The notes under the pieces: model-generated
Database searches by the model: none
Seen by the model: only the letters and a program-made list of their open reading frames with translations
Told to the model about the DNA's origin: nothing
Program-made: the position numbers and the translations under genes
In this document: in pieces, positions 37,354-46,420 of the stretch
How the letters are laid out: the number at the start of each line of letters is the position of its first letter
Numbering within the stretch: the stretch's first letter is position 1
From: Actinomycetes bacterium
GTDB lineage: Bacteria; Actinomycetota; Actinomycetes; Actinomycetales; Micrococcaceae
Direction of reading: 5' to 3'
Assembly (NCBI GenBank): GCA_023426375.1
Contig: JAFAAV010000063.1
Span: forward strand, 1-64,000
DNA length: 64,000 nucleotides

Positions 37354-38763
37354 GTGAACTCCCAGGTCCAGCTCGACCCCCACACACTGGGGCGCGTCCA
37401 CTTCATCGGCATGGGCGGGGCAGGTATGTCCGCGGTGGCGCGACTTCTGCTGGCCCGCGGAGTGGACGTGAGTGGATCCGATGCCAAGGATTCCCAGGGG
37501 CTGCGTGAGCTCGAGGAACTCGGTGCCACGGTGTTCGTGGGGCAGCAGGCCCAGAACGTACACGGTGCCGGCACCGTGGTGATCTCCACCGCGATCAAGC
37601 CCAGCAATCCCGAGCTCGCTGCTGCGCGTGAGCGAGGCCTGCGGGTGGTGCACCGTTCGGAGGCTCTGGCGTCCGCGATGCACGGTCGACGGGTGGTCGC
37701 GGTGGCAGGTACTCACGGTAAGACCACCACGAGTTCCATGACCACCGTGGCCTTCCGCGCGGCGGGCCTGGATCCGTCGTGGGCCATCGGCGCATTCGTC
37801 GCCGATCTCGGTGCCAATGCGGGCTTCGCCGACGGCGCATGGTTCGTTGCCGAGGCGGACGAGTCCGACGGCTCCTTCCTGGCCTACCTCCCCGAGATCG
37901 CCGTGGTCACCAATGTGGAGCCGGATCACCTGGACCACTACGGATCGGCCGAGGAGTTCTTCGCCTCGTTCGATCGTTTTGCGGAGACCATCCGTCCCGG
38001 TGGAACCCTGGTTGCGTGCATTGACGACGAAGGCTCGCGGAACTTGGCCGAGCGGCGTCGTGCGAGCGGAGAGGCCGTGTTGACCTACGGACTGGATTCG
38101 TCCGCGGATGTCCGGATCTCGGGTATTGAGGCACGGGGCGTCGGTTCGCACTGCACGCTCACGTTCGCTCTGGCCGGGGGAGAAGCTCGTTCGTTCGAGT
38201 TGGACCTCTTGGTGCCCGGTGCGCACAACATTGCCGATGCCGCGGCTGCGTTCACCGCAGGCCTGGCCGCCGGTGCCGAACCCGAGGCCCTGATCGAGGG
38301 ACTGGGGCATTTCCACGGTTCGGCACGGCGTTTCGATCTGAAGGGAACGGCCCGCGGGGTCCGCGTGTTCGACGACTACGCGCACCACCCGACCGAGGTC
38401 CAAGCCGCGCTCAAGGCGGCCCGCGAGGTGGCCGGTGAGCACAAGGTGCACGCTGTCTTCCAGCCACACCTGTACTCGCGCACCCGTGAATTCGCGGCCG
38501 AGTTCGCCGCGGCATTGGAGTTGGCCGATCACGCGTACGTCCTGGACGTCTTCGGCGCTCGTGAGGAGCCGATCCCGGGGATCACCGGCCGCAGCATTGC
38601 TGATTTGGCACCGTCCGGTCGAGTCGTGTCCACGCCCGAGGCGGAGCAGGCCATCGGCGAAGTCCTACAGACCGCGGCCGAGGGCGACCTCATTCTGACC
38701 CTGGGCGCTGGCGACGTCACTGCGCTCGGTCCCAAGATCGTGGACGGGCTGGCGCTCAACTGA
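37354..38763 (+). CDS. murC: UDP-N-acetylmuramate:L-alanine ligase
   Basis: 469-residue Mur ligase adding the first stem-peptide residue. Motifs: GMGGAGMSAVARLLL, ATP loop VAGTHGKTTTSSM, EADESDGSFL, NVEPDHLDHYG and FDDYAHHPTEV. GTG start with GGAGGAGA about 5 nt upstream. The 52-bp gap after murG is one of the larger ones in the cluster. Its stop shares one base with the ftsQ start. It stands after murG, as is usual in actinobacteria; no murB is found nearby. Confidence 0.97.
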   Translation: MNSQVQLDPHTLGRVHFIGMGGAGMSAVARLLLARGVDVSGSDAKDSQGLRELEELGATVFVGQQAQNVHGAGTVVISTAIKPSNPELAAARERGLRVVHRSEALASAMHGRRVVAVAGTHGKTTTSSMTTVAFRAAGLDPSWAIGAFVADLGANAGFADGAWFVAEADESDGSFLAYLPEIAVVTNVEPDHLDHYGSAEEFFASFDRFAETIRPGGTLVACIDDEGSRNLAERRRASGEAVLTYGLDSSADVRISGIEARGVGSHCTLTFALAGGEARSFELDLLVPGAHNIADAAAAFTAGLAAGAEPEALIEGLGHFHGSARRFDLKGTARGVRVFDDYAHHPTEVQAALKAAREVAGEHKVHAVFQPHLYSRTREFAAEFAAALELADHAYVLDVFGAREEPIPGITGRSIADLAPSGRVVSTPEAEQAIGEVLQTAAEGDLILTLGAGDVTALGPKIVDGLALN

Positions 38764-39782
38764 TGGTCAGGCCCACACCACCGCATCAACCACGCCTGGG
38801 ATGGGATCCCGATTCAGAGGATGTCCAACCCAACGGACCCGGCGCGGACGACCTTTTCGAGGGCGCCGTTCATGACGACGCGGACGACAACGGTGAGACC
38901 GAACCCGTGCGGGTGCACGTCAACGACGAATCCAAGGTCTCGCGCGTCGACACGGGTCAGTTGCAGGAGACTCCGCTCCCGGGTGGCCGGTTCTCGTCGT
39001 GGCGGCAGCGTCGCAAGGCGGCCAAGACCGACGCCGCGGAGACGGACGCGGATTCGACCGACCCGGACACAGTGGTTGCCTTTCCCCGTAGTTCCCATCG
39101 CCGACGCCGCCGCAATCGTTGGCTGGCGCTGTTCGCTGCGTTGCTCCTCGCGGCGTTGTTCGTGGTCATCGTGTTCTTCTCACCCTTGTTTGCCACGCGT
39201 GCCATCGAGGTGGAGGGAGCTCGGCTGACGGACCCCCAGAATGTCGAGGAGGCACTGCAACGGTTCGAGGGTGTTCCTCTGACGCGGATATCCAAGGACG
39301 AGGTCCGCGCCGCGGTGGGGGACGTGCCTCAGGTGAAGTCCGTGGACGTGGTGCTGCAACCTCCGCACACCATCACCGTGCAGTTGCACGAGCGGGTGGG
39401 CGTTGCCACGGTCCAGGAAGGTCAGGATCTCATCCTGGTCGATTCTCAGGGCCAGCAATTGGCCACCTACGGTGAAGCAGAGCGCCCGGACGTGCCGATG
39501 ATCGAGGGCGGCCGGGACGTGTTGAGCACCAATAAGTTCGCTGCCATTTCCGATGTGCTCGCGGCACTTCCCGCCAATGTTCTGACGCAGCTCAATACCG
39601 CCGCGGCGCCGTCCGAATCATCGGTCGAGCTGACGTTCGCAGACGGTCGCAAAGCCATCTGGGGGGATTCTTCGGACAGCGAGTTGAAAGCTCAAGTACT
39701 AGCCGCGCTCGTGAGCGACGAAGAGACTGCCGGCGGCACCGAGTACGACGTTTCAGCGCCACTTCACCCGACGATCAAGTAA
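38763..39782 (+). CDS. ftsQ: Cell division protein FtsQ
   Basis: 339-residue bitopic divisome protein linking FtsL/FtsB-type partners. The cytoplasmic tail is long, about 118 acidic and basic residues. One membrane helix (about 119-140, LALFAALLLAALFVVIVFF) is followed by a POTRA domain (IEVEGARLTDPQNVEEALQRFEG) and the FtsQ/DivIB beta domain. This architecture is standard for actinobacteria, where the N-terminal tail varies. It is the last gene before a 255-bp regulatory gap upstream of ftsZ. Confidence 0.93.
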   Translation: MVRPTPPHQPRLGWDPDSEDVQPNGPGADDLFEGAVHDDADDNGETEPVRVHVNDESKVSRVDTGQLQETPLPGGRFSSWRQRRKAAKTDAAETDADSTDPDTVVAFPRSSHRRRRRNRWLALFAALLLAALFVVIVFFSPLFATRAIEVEGARLTDPQNVEEALQRFEGVPLTRISKDEVRAAVGDVPQVKSVDVVLQPPHTITVQLHERVGVATVQEGQDLILVDSQGQQLATYGEAERPDVPMIEGGRDVLSTNKFAAISDVLAALPANVLTQLNTAAAPSESSVELTFADGRKAIWGDSSDSELKAQVLAALVSDEETAGGTEYDVSAPLHPTIK

Positions 39783-39807
39783 CCCTTCATTCCCCTCATA
39801 TCTCAGC

Positions 39808-39824
39808 TTCAAGCTCACCTTGAA
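39808..39824 (+). repeat. Dyad 1 upstream of ftsZ (TCAAG-N5-CTTGA type)
   Basis: TTCAAG and CTTGAA are perfect 6-bp inverted arms around CTCAC. The same TCAAG-N5-CTTGA pattern recurs 161 bp downstream. Together they may form a two-site operator for ftsZ. Confidence 0.4.
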
Positions 39825-39961
39825 TCTGTTGAGATCCGCTGTGACAAGGGGGAGTAGCGACTTATCAGGAAACACAAGCGGTCGTGATATGGAGAACCTG
39901 CGGGTGATTGGTACTCTAAGGTCGACATGAAATGCGACATACCCGTTCGCGCATAAATCGC

Positions 39962-39983
39962 TCAAGTCTCAAGTAATTCTTGA
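39962..39983 (+). repeat. Dyad 2 upstream of ftsZ with an extra half-site
   Basis: TCAAG (39969-39973), TAATT, CTTGA (39979-39983) repeats dyad 1 with the same 5-nt centre, and a further TCAAG half-site lies at 39962-39966, 7 bp upstream in the same orientation. It is about 55 bp before the ftsZ start. Confidence 0.4.
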
Positions 39984-40037
39984 ACTTATTGGATTGACGG
40001 AACGGATGTCGGTAAGCCCCACGCGAGTTAGGTGCAT

Positions 40038-41285
40038 ATGGACTCCTCAACCCCCCAGAACTACTTGGCCGTCATCAAGGTGGTCGGCATCGGCGGCGGC
40101 GGTGTCAACGCTGTCAACCGCATGATCGAGGAAGGTCTGCGCGGCGTTGAGTTCATCGCCATCAACACCGATGCTCAAGCACTGCTGATGTCTGACGCAG
40201 ACGTCAAGCTCGATGTCGGTCGGGAACTGACCCGCGGCCTCGGTGCCGGCGCCAACCCCGATGTCGGACGCCAGGCAGCCGAGGACCACGAAGAAGAAAT
40301 CCAGGAAGTGCTCAAGGGTGCTGACATGGTCTTCGTGACCGCTGGTGAAGGTGGCGGCACCGGTACCGGTGGCGCGCCGGTCGTGGCTCGCATCGCTCGG
40401 TCGTTGGGCGCACTGACCATCGGTGTGGTCACCCGTCCGTTCACCTTCGAGGGTCGTCGCCGTTCCAACCAGGCGGAGAACGGCATCGAGACTCTGCGCG
40501 ACGAGGTCGACACGCTCATCGTGATCCCCAACGATCGTCTGCTTTCCATTTCGGACCGCAACGTGTCCATGCTGGACGCCTTCAAGTCCGCCGACCAGGT
40601 TCTGTTGTCCGGTGTTTCCGGCATCACCGACTTGATCACCACTCCGGGCTTGATCAACCTTGACTTCGCGGACGTCAAGTCCGTGATGCAGGGCGCAGGT
40701 TCCGCTCTCATGGGTATCGGTTCCGCACAGGGTGAGGATCGCGCCGTCAAGGCCGCGGAACTCGCCATTGCCTCGCCGCTGCTCGAAGCGTCCATCGATG
40801 GTGCCCACGGTGTGCTGCTGTCCATCCAGGGTGGTTCCGATCTCGGTCTGTTCGAGATCAACGAGGCCGCTCGCTTGGTGCAGGAAGTGGCCCACCCCGA
40901 GGCCAACATCATCTTCGGTGCAGTGATCGACGATGCCCTGGGCGACCAGGCCCGCGTGACCGTGATCGCCGCTGGTTTCGATTCCGTGTCCCAGGAGACC
41001 AACGCCAACAACTCCTCCCCGGCGGAGCGTCAGGCGGCTAACACCCGTGCAGCCTTCGGTGGCGATGCCTCGCGTCCTTCGGGCGTGGGCCGTTCCCCGC
41101 AGCGCGGCGGTTCCTCCTACGGCAACAACAACTCCCAGTCCTTCGGCTCCCGCCAGTCGCAGGAAGATGACATCCCGGACGACGCCGGATTCGACGTTGA
41201 CCTGCCCGCGGAGGGCGAGTCCTCGAACTCCTCGTCCAACTCGTCCCGCAAGGATTCCCTGGACTTCCCGGATTTCCTGAAGTGA
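40038..41285 (+). CDS. ftsZ: Tubulin-like cell division GTPase FtsZ
   Basis: 415-residue Z-ring protein. The GTP-binding core starts [22 protein letters not shown] and contains the tubulin signature [13 protein letters not shown] and the T7 loop [12 protein letters not shown] Ser/Asn/Gly-rich linker (about 325-385) ends in the C-terminal motif LDFPDFLK, which in actinobacteria is the docking site for SepF and FtsW. ATG at 40038 has AGGTG just upstream; GTG at 40032 is a possible alternative. The 255-bp upstream gap holds repeated dyads, so ftsZ probably has its own promoters. FtsR at 3043 is a candidate regulator. Confidence 0.97.
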   Translation: MDSSTPQNYLAVIKVVGIGGGGVNAVNRMIEEGLRGVEFIAINTDAQALLMSDADVKLDVGRELTRGLGAGANPDVGRQAAEDHEEEIQEVLKGADMVFVTAGEGGGTGTGGAPVVARIARSLGALTIGVVTRPFTFEGRRRSNQAENGIETLRDEVDTLIVIPNDRLLSISDRNVSMLDAFKSADQVLLSGVSGITDLITTPGLINLDFADVKSVMQGAGSALMGIGSAQGEDRAVKAAELAIASPLLEASIDGAHGVLLSIQGGSDLGLFEINEAARLVQEVAHPEANIIFGAVIDDALGDQARVTVIAAGFDSVSQETNANNSSPAERQAANTRAAFGGDASRPSGVGRSPQRGGSSYGNNNSQSFGSRQSQEDDIPDDAGFDVDLPAEGESSNSSSNSSRKDSLDFPDFLK

Positions 41286-41331
41286 GTTGAGCGGGCCCCG
41301 CCCGCCGGGTTGACCCCCGAAAGAGTGGATC

Positions 41332-41366
41332 ACGGGGTGGGTATCGCCAAGCGGTACCCACCCCGT
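41332..41366 (+). terminator. Hairpin after ftsZ
   Basis: A perfect 12-bp GC-rich stem (41332-41343 with 41355-41366) closes an 11-nt loop, followed only by TTGTC. It probably causes partial termination between ftsZ and pgeF. Confidence 0.6.
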
Positions 41367-41393
41367 TGTCATGTGGTGAGGAGTTGATGGGTC

Positions 41394-42170
41394 GTGTGGT
41401 TCACCGACCGGCACGCGGGAGCGGCCATTGCGTTTACGGACGCATCAGAAGGCAATGTCGCGGCGCACACGGGGGAGGACCCCGCCAGAGTTGCAGCTCA
41501 CCGAGCTGCACTGGAGGAGACCCTCGGCTTACCCGCCGATTCCCTGAGATTCATGCGCCAAGTTCACGGAACGACCGTGGTGTCCTTCTCCGCTCGACCC
41601 TCCGGCCAAACGGACGACCACCCGGGTTCCTCGGTGGGCGAAGCACCAGAGGCCGATGCCGCGATCAGCGATGACGGAACACCCCTGGCCGTGCTCACTG
41701 CGGATTGTCTTCCCGTGGTTTTCGTCGCCGAGCGCCCCAGGACAGCCGTTCCACTCACGGCCGTGGCCCACGCCGGCCGGCGGGGGCTGCTGGACGGCGT
41801 TCTGCAGAACACGGTGCGAGAACTGCGCGAGCGCGGTGCTCAGACCATCACGGCCTGGGTGGGCCCGGCGATCTGCGGATCCTGCTATGAAGTCCCGGAA
41901 GCGATGCGGGCCGAATCGGCTGAGCTACTACCAGGGATTGAGACCGAGACCTCGTGGCAGACCCCCGGTCTCGATCTTCCTCGTGCTGCGCGTACCCTGC
42001 TCGAAGATCTCCAGGTGCAGGTCGCCGACACGGGCGCTGATCGTTCGGCATGGTGCACCCTGGAGCATGAAGCGCTCTATTCCTATCGGCGCGATAAGAC
42101 GACTTTTCGCCTCGCTGGTGTCGTGTGGGTGCCCTCGGTAGCCACCACCGCGGGAAAGGACACACCGTGA
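41394..42170 (+). CDS. pgeF: Peptidoglycan editing factor / polyphenol oxidase family (YfiH, DUF152)
   Basis: 258-residue cytoplasmic protein. The conserved metal and catalytic residues occur in RQVHGTTVV, LTADCLPVVF, VAHAGRRGLLDGVL and GPAICGSCYEV. E. coli PgeF removes UDP-MurNAc precursors carrying L-Ser instead of L-Ala; other members act on purine nucleosides. GTG start with GAGGAG upstream at 11-nt spacing, just after the ftsZ hairpin. The stop overlaps the yggS start by four bases. The position between ftsZ and yggS is common in Gram-positive bacteria. Confidence 0.93.
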   Translation: MWFTDRHAGAAIAFTDASEGNVAAHTGEDPARVAAHRAALEETLGLPADSLRFMRQVHGTTVVSFSARPSGQTDDHPGSSVGEAPEADAAISDDGTPLAVLTADCLPVVFVAERPRTAVPLTAVAHAGRRGLLDGVLQNTVRELRERGAQTITAWVGPAICGSCYEVPEAMRAESAELLPGIETETSWQTPGLDLPRAARTLLEDLQVQVADTGADRSAWCTLEHEALYSYRRDKTTFRLAGVVWVPSVATTAGKDTP

Positions 42171-42994
42171 CCCCCTCCGAAGACCATGTTCAGAGCATCG
42201 ATGACGGCGCGCGCACCGCGGAACTGGCCCAGCGTTTGTCCGCGGTCAGACAACGAATCCTCGACGCCGCCGAACAACGTGGCGAGGATCGCGCCCACGG
42301 GGGCGAACTTCCGTCGCTGATCGTGGTCACCAAGTTCTTCCCCGCACAGGATGTCGTGAGGCTGCGAGATCTGGGGGTGCGCGCCGTCGGCGAGAACAAG
42401 GACCAGGAAGCGCTGCCCAAGGCGCACGAGGTCTCGCAGGTATTGGCCCAGCGTGATCCCGAGGTGAGTGAACCCGTGTGGCATTTCATCGGCCAATTGC
42501 AGTCCAACAAGGCCAAGCGCGTGGTCCGGTACGCAACATGGGTGCATTCCGTGGATCGTGAGTCATTGGTTACCGCTCTGGGCAAGGCGGTGGGTAATCA
42601 TCGCGCGGCCGCGGACAACGGCGACGTCGCCCCCGGCCCGTGCGCTACAGCGGAACTGAAGTGCTGCATCCAGGTCAATCTGGACCCGGCTGCGGACGAG
42701 GATTCACAGCGCGGGGGAGCGCACCCGTCCCGAATGGCGGAGCTTGCGCAGCAGATCACCGACACTCCCGGCTTGGAACTCGCCGGAGTAATGGCAGTGG
42801 CCCCCAAAGAAGGCGAGCCACGCGAGGCATTCGAGCGCCTGTGGGAGATCTCCCAGCTACTGCAAAGTGACTACCCCGGTGCGACCGCCGTCTCGGCGGG
42901 CATGAGTGGAGATTTGGAAGCCGCTGTCGCGGCGGGGGCTACTCACGTGCGGATCGGCTCGGATGTCCTCGGGGCACGTCCCACCGTGCGGTAG
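42167..42994 (+). CDS. yggS: Pyridoxal phosphate homeostasis protein (YggS/PLPBP family)
   Basis: 275-residue cytosolic PLP-binding protein with a single TIM-barrel domain, not a true racemase. The PLP lysine is in LIVVTKFFP. Other motifs: GENKDQEALPK, WHFIGQLQSNKAK, and SAGMSGDLEAAVAAGATHVRIGS binding the phosphate. GTG at 42167 is chosen because it overlaps the pgeF stop (GTGA) with AAAGGA upstream. Two inserts (about residues 140-160 and 168-185) make it longer than the usual 230-residue form. Confidence 0.93.
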   Translation: MTPSEDHVQSIDDGARTAELAQRLSAVRQRILDAAEQRGEDRAHGGELPSLIVVTKFFPAQDVVRLRDLGVRAVGENKDQEALPKAHEVSQVLAQRDPEVSEPVWHFIGQLQSNKAKRVVRYATWVHSVDRESLVTALGKAVGNHRAAADNGDVAPGPCATAELKCCIQVNLDPAADEDSQRGGAHPSRMAELAQQITDTPGLELAGVMAVAPKEGEPREAFERLWEISQLLQSDYPGATAVSAGMSGDLEAAVAAGATHVRIGSDVLGARPTVR

Positions 42995-43059
42995 CGTAAT
43001 GAGAGATAATTTTACGGGTGACGATTTTTTCCCACCCGTCCAGTGATTGAGGAGAGACT

Positions 43060-43584
43060 ATGGCCGGAGCGCTGCGTCGTACCATGATCTATCTCGGTCT
43101 CGCCGAGACCGACGACGACTACACCTCCGAAGAGACCAGCCGTCCCCGGGAAGTCACACAGACACCGGCAAGCGGTTCCACCGCAGCAGTCGGTGAGACC
43201 GGAAACGGTGTCGCCGCACGTCGTTCCCCCGAATATCGAGCCCCCGTGACGCCCATCAGAAGGGCCCCCAGTTCCCGAGAGGACGACAGCGAATTGCGCA
43301 CCATCACCACTGTGCACCCCCGCTCCTACAACGATGCCAAGTCGATCGGCGAGGCATTTCGTGACGGCACCCCCGTGATCATGAACGTCTCCGACATGGG
43401 GGAGGCGGAAGCCAAACGTCTGGTGGACTTCGCAGCCGGTCTGGTATTCGCCCTGCACGGTTCGATCGAACGGGTCACCGCTAAGGTGTTCTTGCTCACC
43501 CCCTCCTACGTGGAGGTTCGCGATCAGGGACACACCAGTGACATCGACGACGACACCGAGTCCTACGAACAGGCCGAGGGCTGA
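43060..43584 (+). CDS. sepF: Cell division protein SepF
   Basis: 174-residue FtsZ membrane anchor that replaces FtsA in actinobacteria. The N-terminal amphipathic helix is [17 protein letters not shown] charged, Thr/Pro-rich linker of about 65 residues precedes the SepF domain (about 82-165) with [26 protein letters not shown] and [27 protein letters not shown] lies before the ATG. The 65-bp upstream gap contains GATAAT (43015-43020), a possible additional -10. Confidence 0.96.
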   Translation: MAGALRRTMIYLGLAETDDDYTSEETSRPREVTQTPASGSTAAVGETGNGVAARRSPEYRAPVTPIRRAPSSREDDSELRTITTVHPRSYNDAKSIGEAFRDGTPVIMNVSDMGEAEAKRLVDFAAGLVFALHGSIERVTAKVFLLTPSYVEVRDQGHTSDIDDDTESYEQAEG

Positions 43585-43586
43585 TC

Positions 43587-43883
43587 GTGGATCTTCTCCT
43601 CTCCGTTCTGTACCTGCTGGTCCATCTCGTCTATGTGGCGCTGCTGGGCCGACTCGTGCTGGACTGGGTACAGATGTTTGCCCGTCATTGGCGGCCCAAG
43701 GGCCTGATGCTGATTGCGGCGTCGGTCATCTACTCGGTCACGGACCCGCCCATGAACTTGTTGCGACGGGTGGTGCCGCCGCTGCGATTCGGTGGCGTGG
43801 CCCTGGACTTGGGTTTCCTGATCCTGGTCTTCGCAGTCAGCATCATCCAATCGATCCTGTGGGGCATGCTGTTGCGGGGATAA
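43587..43883 (+). CDS. YggT family membrane protein
   Basis: 98-residue protein with two membrane segments (about 2-25 and 72-95) joined by a basic loop, VQMFARHWRPKG, and the family motif VTDPPMNLLRRVVPPLRFGGVALD. YggT proteins are found beside sepF and divIVA in Gram-positive bacteria and are linked to membrane organisation or osmotic stress, but the mechanism is unknown. The GTG start is 2 bp after the sepF stop. Confidence 0.92.
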   Translation: MDLLLSVLYLLVHLVYVALLGRLVLDWVQMFARHWRPKGLMLIAASVIYSVTDPPMNLLRRVVPPLRFGGVALDLGFLILVFAVSIIQSILWGMLLRG

Positions 43884-44004
43884 GTGGTGGGTGACACCCC
43901 GATAACCGAGCGTTGGTTACGCCGTAGTTGTATCCTTAGCGTTAAATATCTTGACCGAGGCCTGGCATTCGCGGCTTGATTAGAAGTAGGAGTGAAGCAC
44001 TCAC

Positions 44005-44697
44005 ATGACTTTGACACCAGAAGACGTCATTAATAAGCGGTTCCAGCCCACCAAGTTCCGTGAGGGATACGACCAGGACGAGGTCGATGACTTCCTGGAC
44101 GAGATCGTGGTCGAGCTGCGCCGTCTGAACCAAGAGAATGAGGATCTGCGTAAGCAGGTCGAGACTGCTGGCGGTCAGGTTGCTCCCGAGCAGCGCAGCG
44201 ATTCCGCAGCGTCTGCGCCGGTCGCTCCGGAAGAAACGAAGCTGGCCGCCGCGCCTTCCGAAACGCGCGAGGCACCCGCCCCCGTGGCGGCTGCGACCAC
44301 CACTACGGCTGCTCCCGCTGCTACGGAGACCACCCAGCCCCGTACGGAGTCCGCGGAGTCTGCCGCCGGTGTGCTCGCCATGGCTCAGAAGCTGCACGAC
44401 GAGTACGTTGCCCAGGGCCGTTCCGAGCGCGAACGTCTCATCTCCGAGGGCCGCACCCAGGCCGACAAGCTCGTGTCGGACGGCAAGCGCACCAAGGAAG
44501 AGACCCTCTCCACTCTCGAGAAGGAGAAGTCCCGCCTGGAGGCTTCCGTCAGCGAACTGCGCACCTTCGAGCGCGACTACCGCAGCAACCTCAAGAACTT
44601 CATCAACGGTCAGCTGCGTGACATCGATTCCACCGGATCCCTGGCGCCCAGCAATGCGCCGTCCGGTAACGCGTCGAACCGCACCGTGGTCAAGTAA
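44005..44697 (+). CDS. divIVA: Polar growth and division protein DivIVA (Wag31)
   Basis: 230-residue cytoskeletal coiled-coil protein that marks curved membrane and directs polar growth in actinobacteria. The N-terminal lipid-binding domain is MTLTPEDVINKRFQPTKFRE (F13 and R14/K17 region) followed by a coiled coil with YDQDEVDDFLDEIV. An Ala/Pro/Thr-rich linker (about 65-115) separates it from a C-terminal coiled coil (about 120-205). The 121-bp upstream gap is AT-rich and probably contains its promoter, with TTGACC at 43951, but no -10 stands out. The ribosome binding site is AGTAGGAG. Confidence 0.95.
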   Translation: MTLTPEDVINKRFQPTKFREGYDQDEVDDFLDEIVVELRRLNQENEDLRKQVETAGGQVAPEQRSDSAASAPVAPEETKLAAAPSETREAPAPVAAATTTTAAPAATETTQPRTESAESAAGVLAMAQKLHDEYVAQGRSERERLISEGRTQADKLVSDGKRTKEETLSTLEKEKSRLEASVSELRTFERDYRSNLKNFINGQLRDIDSTGSLAPSNAPSGNASNRTVVK

Positions 44698-44703
44698 CAC
44701 TCG

Positions 44704-45306
44704 GTGTCGCATCAAGCTCGCGAGACAGCGGCGGCTCCTACTCCTTCGGGTCGGGGCCGCCGCTGCCTCATTCTGTCCCTGGCTGTGGCCGCATTGATTT
44801 ACGGCGCAGACCAGATCACCAAGTTGTGGGTAGTGGCCGAGTTACCGCTCGGGCAACAGTTCCCGGTGATTCCTGGTCTGCTGTGGTGGCAACACATCCG
44901 TAACAGCGGCGCGGCCTTCTCCTTGGGATCGGATTACACCTGGATCTTCACGGTCGTCATGGCCGTGGTGGTGGTTTATATTGCCTTCATCCTGCGCAAG
45001 GTGCAGCACCCGTTGTGGGCTGTCGGTCTCGGTCTGGTGCTCGGTGGAGCCGCGGGGAACCTCACGGACCGCTTGTTCCGCGAACCGAGTTTCGGCCAGG
45101 GACACGTGGTCGATTTCATCGCGGTCCCGAATTTTGCGATTTTCAACCTGGCCGACTGCGGCGTGGTGGTGGGTATCGCGGTGATCATGGTTCTGATCCT
45201 GGGCGACCGTGACCTGGCGCAACCAACACGACGCCGCGGCGTCGAGCCCCCGGCAGCCGCCACGAACGATCTTGAGACCGAAGGACCCGCCCCTAAGAAT
45301 GACTGA
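44704..45306 (+). CDS. lspA: Lipoprotein signal peptidase
   Basis: 200-residue aspartic protease in the membrane that removes signal peptides from lipoproteins after lipidation. Four membrane helices are visible. The conserved NSGAAFS motif, GNLTDRLF (first catalytic Asp) and FNLADCGVVVG (second) are present. A GTG start 6 bp after divIVA indicates coupling. The C-terminal 30 residues are a hydrophilic tail. The stop overlaps the rluD start by 8 bp. Confidence 0.96.
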   Translation: MSHQARETAAAPTPSGRGRRCLILSLAVAALIYGADQITKLWVVAELPLGQQFPVIPGLLWWQHIRNSGAAFSLGSDYTWIFTVVMAVVVVYIAFILRKVQHPLWAVGLGLVLGGAAGNLTDRLFREPSFGQGHVVDFIAVPNFAIFNLADCGVVVGIAVIMVLILGDRDLAQPTRRRGVEPPAAATNDLETEGPAPKND

Positions 45307-46276
45307 CTTCCGCACTCGCCCCACAGGTTCCGAACCAGAGTTTGTTCCGGAACGGTTCACCGTGTCCGACGAGCTCGATGGCGCCCGCGCCGACGCCGCC
45401 GTGGCGGCGTGGACGGGACTGTCCCGTTCCGCGGCGGCCCAATTGTGTGCCGAGGACCGGGTGCTGTTCAAGGGCCGACCGGTGGCCAAATCCCATCGCG
45501 TGGAGACGTCGGAGACGTACGTGGTGGAGGTTCCCGTACCGGAAGATCCCACACGCATCGCTCCGCAGCACGTGGCGGATCTGCAGCTGGTTCATGTCAC
45601 ACCGAGTTACGTTGTGGTCGACAAACCGGCTGGAGTGGCGGCTCACCCGTCGCCAGGGTGGAAGGGACCGACCGTGGTCGGAGCGCTGGCAGGAGCCGGT
45701 GTGTCCATTTCGACTTCGGGCGCGCCCGAACGGCAAGGGATCGTGCACCGCCTGGACGTTGGAACTTCCGGACTCATGGTGGTCGCCCGCGATGAGAACG
45801 CGTACACGGTGCTCAAACGCGCGTTCAAGGAGCGCACGGTGACCAAGGTCTACCACACGGTGGTGCAAGGGATTCCCGATCCCCTCAAGGGTACGATCGA
45901 TGCCCCGATCGGTCGCCACCCCGGACACGAATGGCGCTTCGCCGTGCTCGAGGACGGCCGAGATTCCATTACTCACTACGAGGTGCTCGAAGCCTTCGGG
46001 CGAGCGTCTCTGGTGGAGGTGCACCTGGAAACGGGGCGGACGCACCAGATCCGCGTGCACTTCTCGGCGCTCAAGCACGCGTGCGCCGGAGACCTCACGT
46101 ACGGGGCGGATCCTGCCCTGTCGGCTGGACTCGGCCTTACTCGACAGTGGTTGCACGCCAAGAAACTCGGCTTCGCCCACCCGGAGACGGGGGAGTACGT
46201 CGAGTATGAGAGCGCCTACCCGGCAGACCTCTCGTTCGCCGTGGAAACCCTGCGGGACGGCGGGCCACAACTCTGA
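45299..46276 (+). CDS. rluD: Large-subunit rRNA pseudouridine synthase, RluD family
   Basis: 325-residue RluA-superfamily enzyme. An S4 RNA-binding domain (about 20-85) precedes the catalytic core with the HRLDVGTSGLMV motif, catalytic aspartate D153. ETGRTHQIRVHF and GDLTYGADP follow. ATG at 45299 lies within the end of lspA; the frame stays open further up inside that gene. RluD modifies 23S helix 69 in E. coli; the exact target here is inferred. lspA-rluD adjacency is common in Gram-positive bacteria. Confidence 0.93.
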   Translation: MTDFRTRPTGSEPEFVPERFTVSDELDGARADAAVAAWTGLSRSAAAQLCAEDRVLFKGRPVAKSHRVETSETYVVEVPVPEDPTRIAPQHVADLQLVHVTPSYVVVDKPAGVAAHPSPGWKGPTVVGALAGAGVSISTSGAPERQGIVHRLDVGTSGLMVVARDENAYTVLKRAFKERTVTKVYHTVVQGIPDPLKGTIDAPIGRHPGHEWRFAVLEDGRDSITHYEVLEAFGRASLVEVHLETGRTHQIRVHFSALKHACAGDLTYGADPALSAGLGLTRQWLHAKKLGFAHPETGEYVEYESAYPADLSFAVETLRDGGPQL

Positions 46277-46408
46277 CCGCGCCGGGACCGTGGCCGATAC
46301 GGCCCGTGACCGGCGGCAACCGGACGGCGGAGCGGCGTCGTCGGCTATCTGTGCGGGGTGAGGCATAGATCGCGTCCGCCGGAACGTGAGCTTGTCGTGA
46401 ACCCGTCC

Positions 46409-46414
46409 TAGACT
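46409..46414 (+). promoter_or_regulatory. -10 element of a predicted leaderless dnaE promoter
   Basis: TAGACT ends 6 nt before the dnaE GTG. No ribosome binding site is seen. Confidence 0.5.
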
Positions 46415-46420
46415 GGTCCG

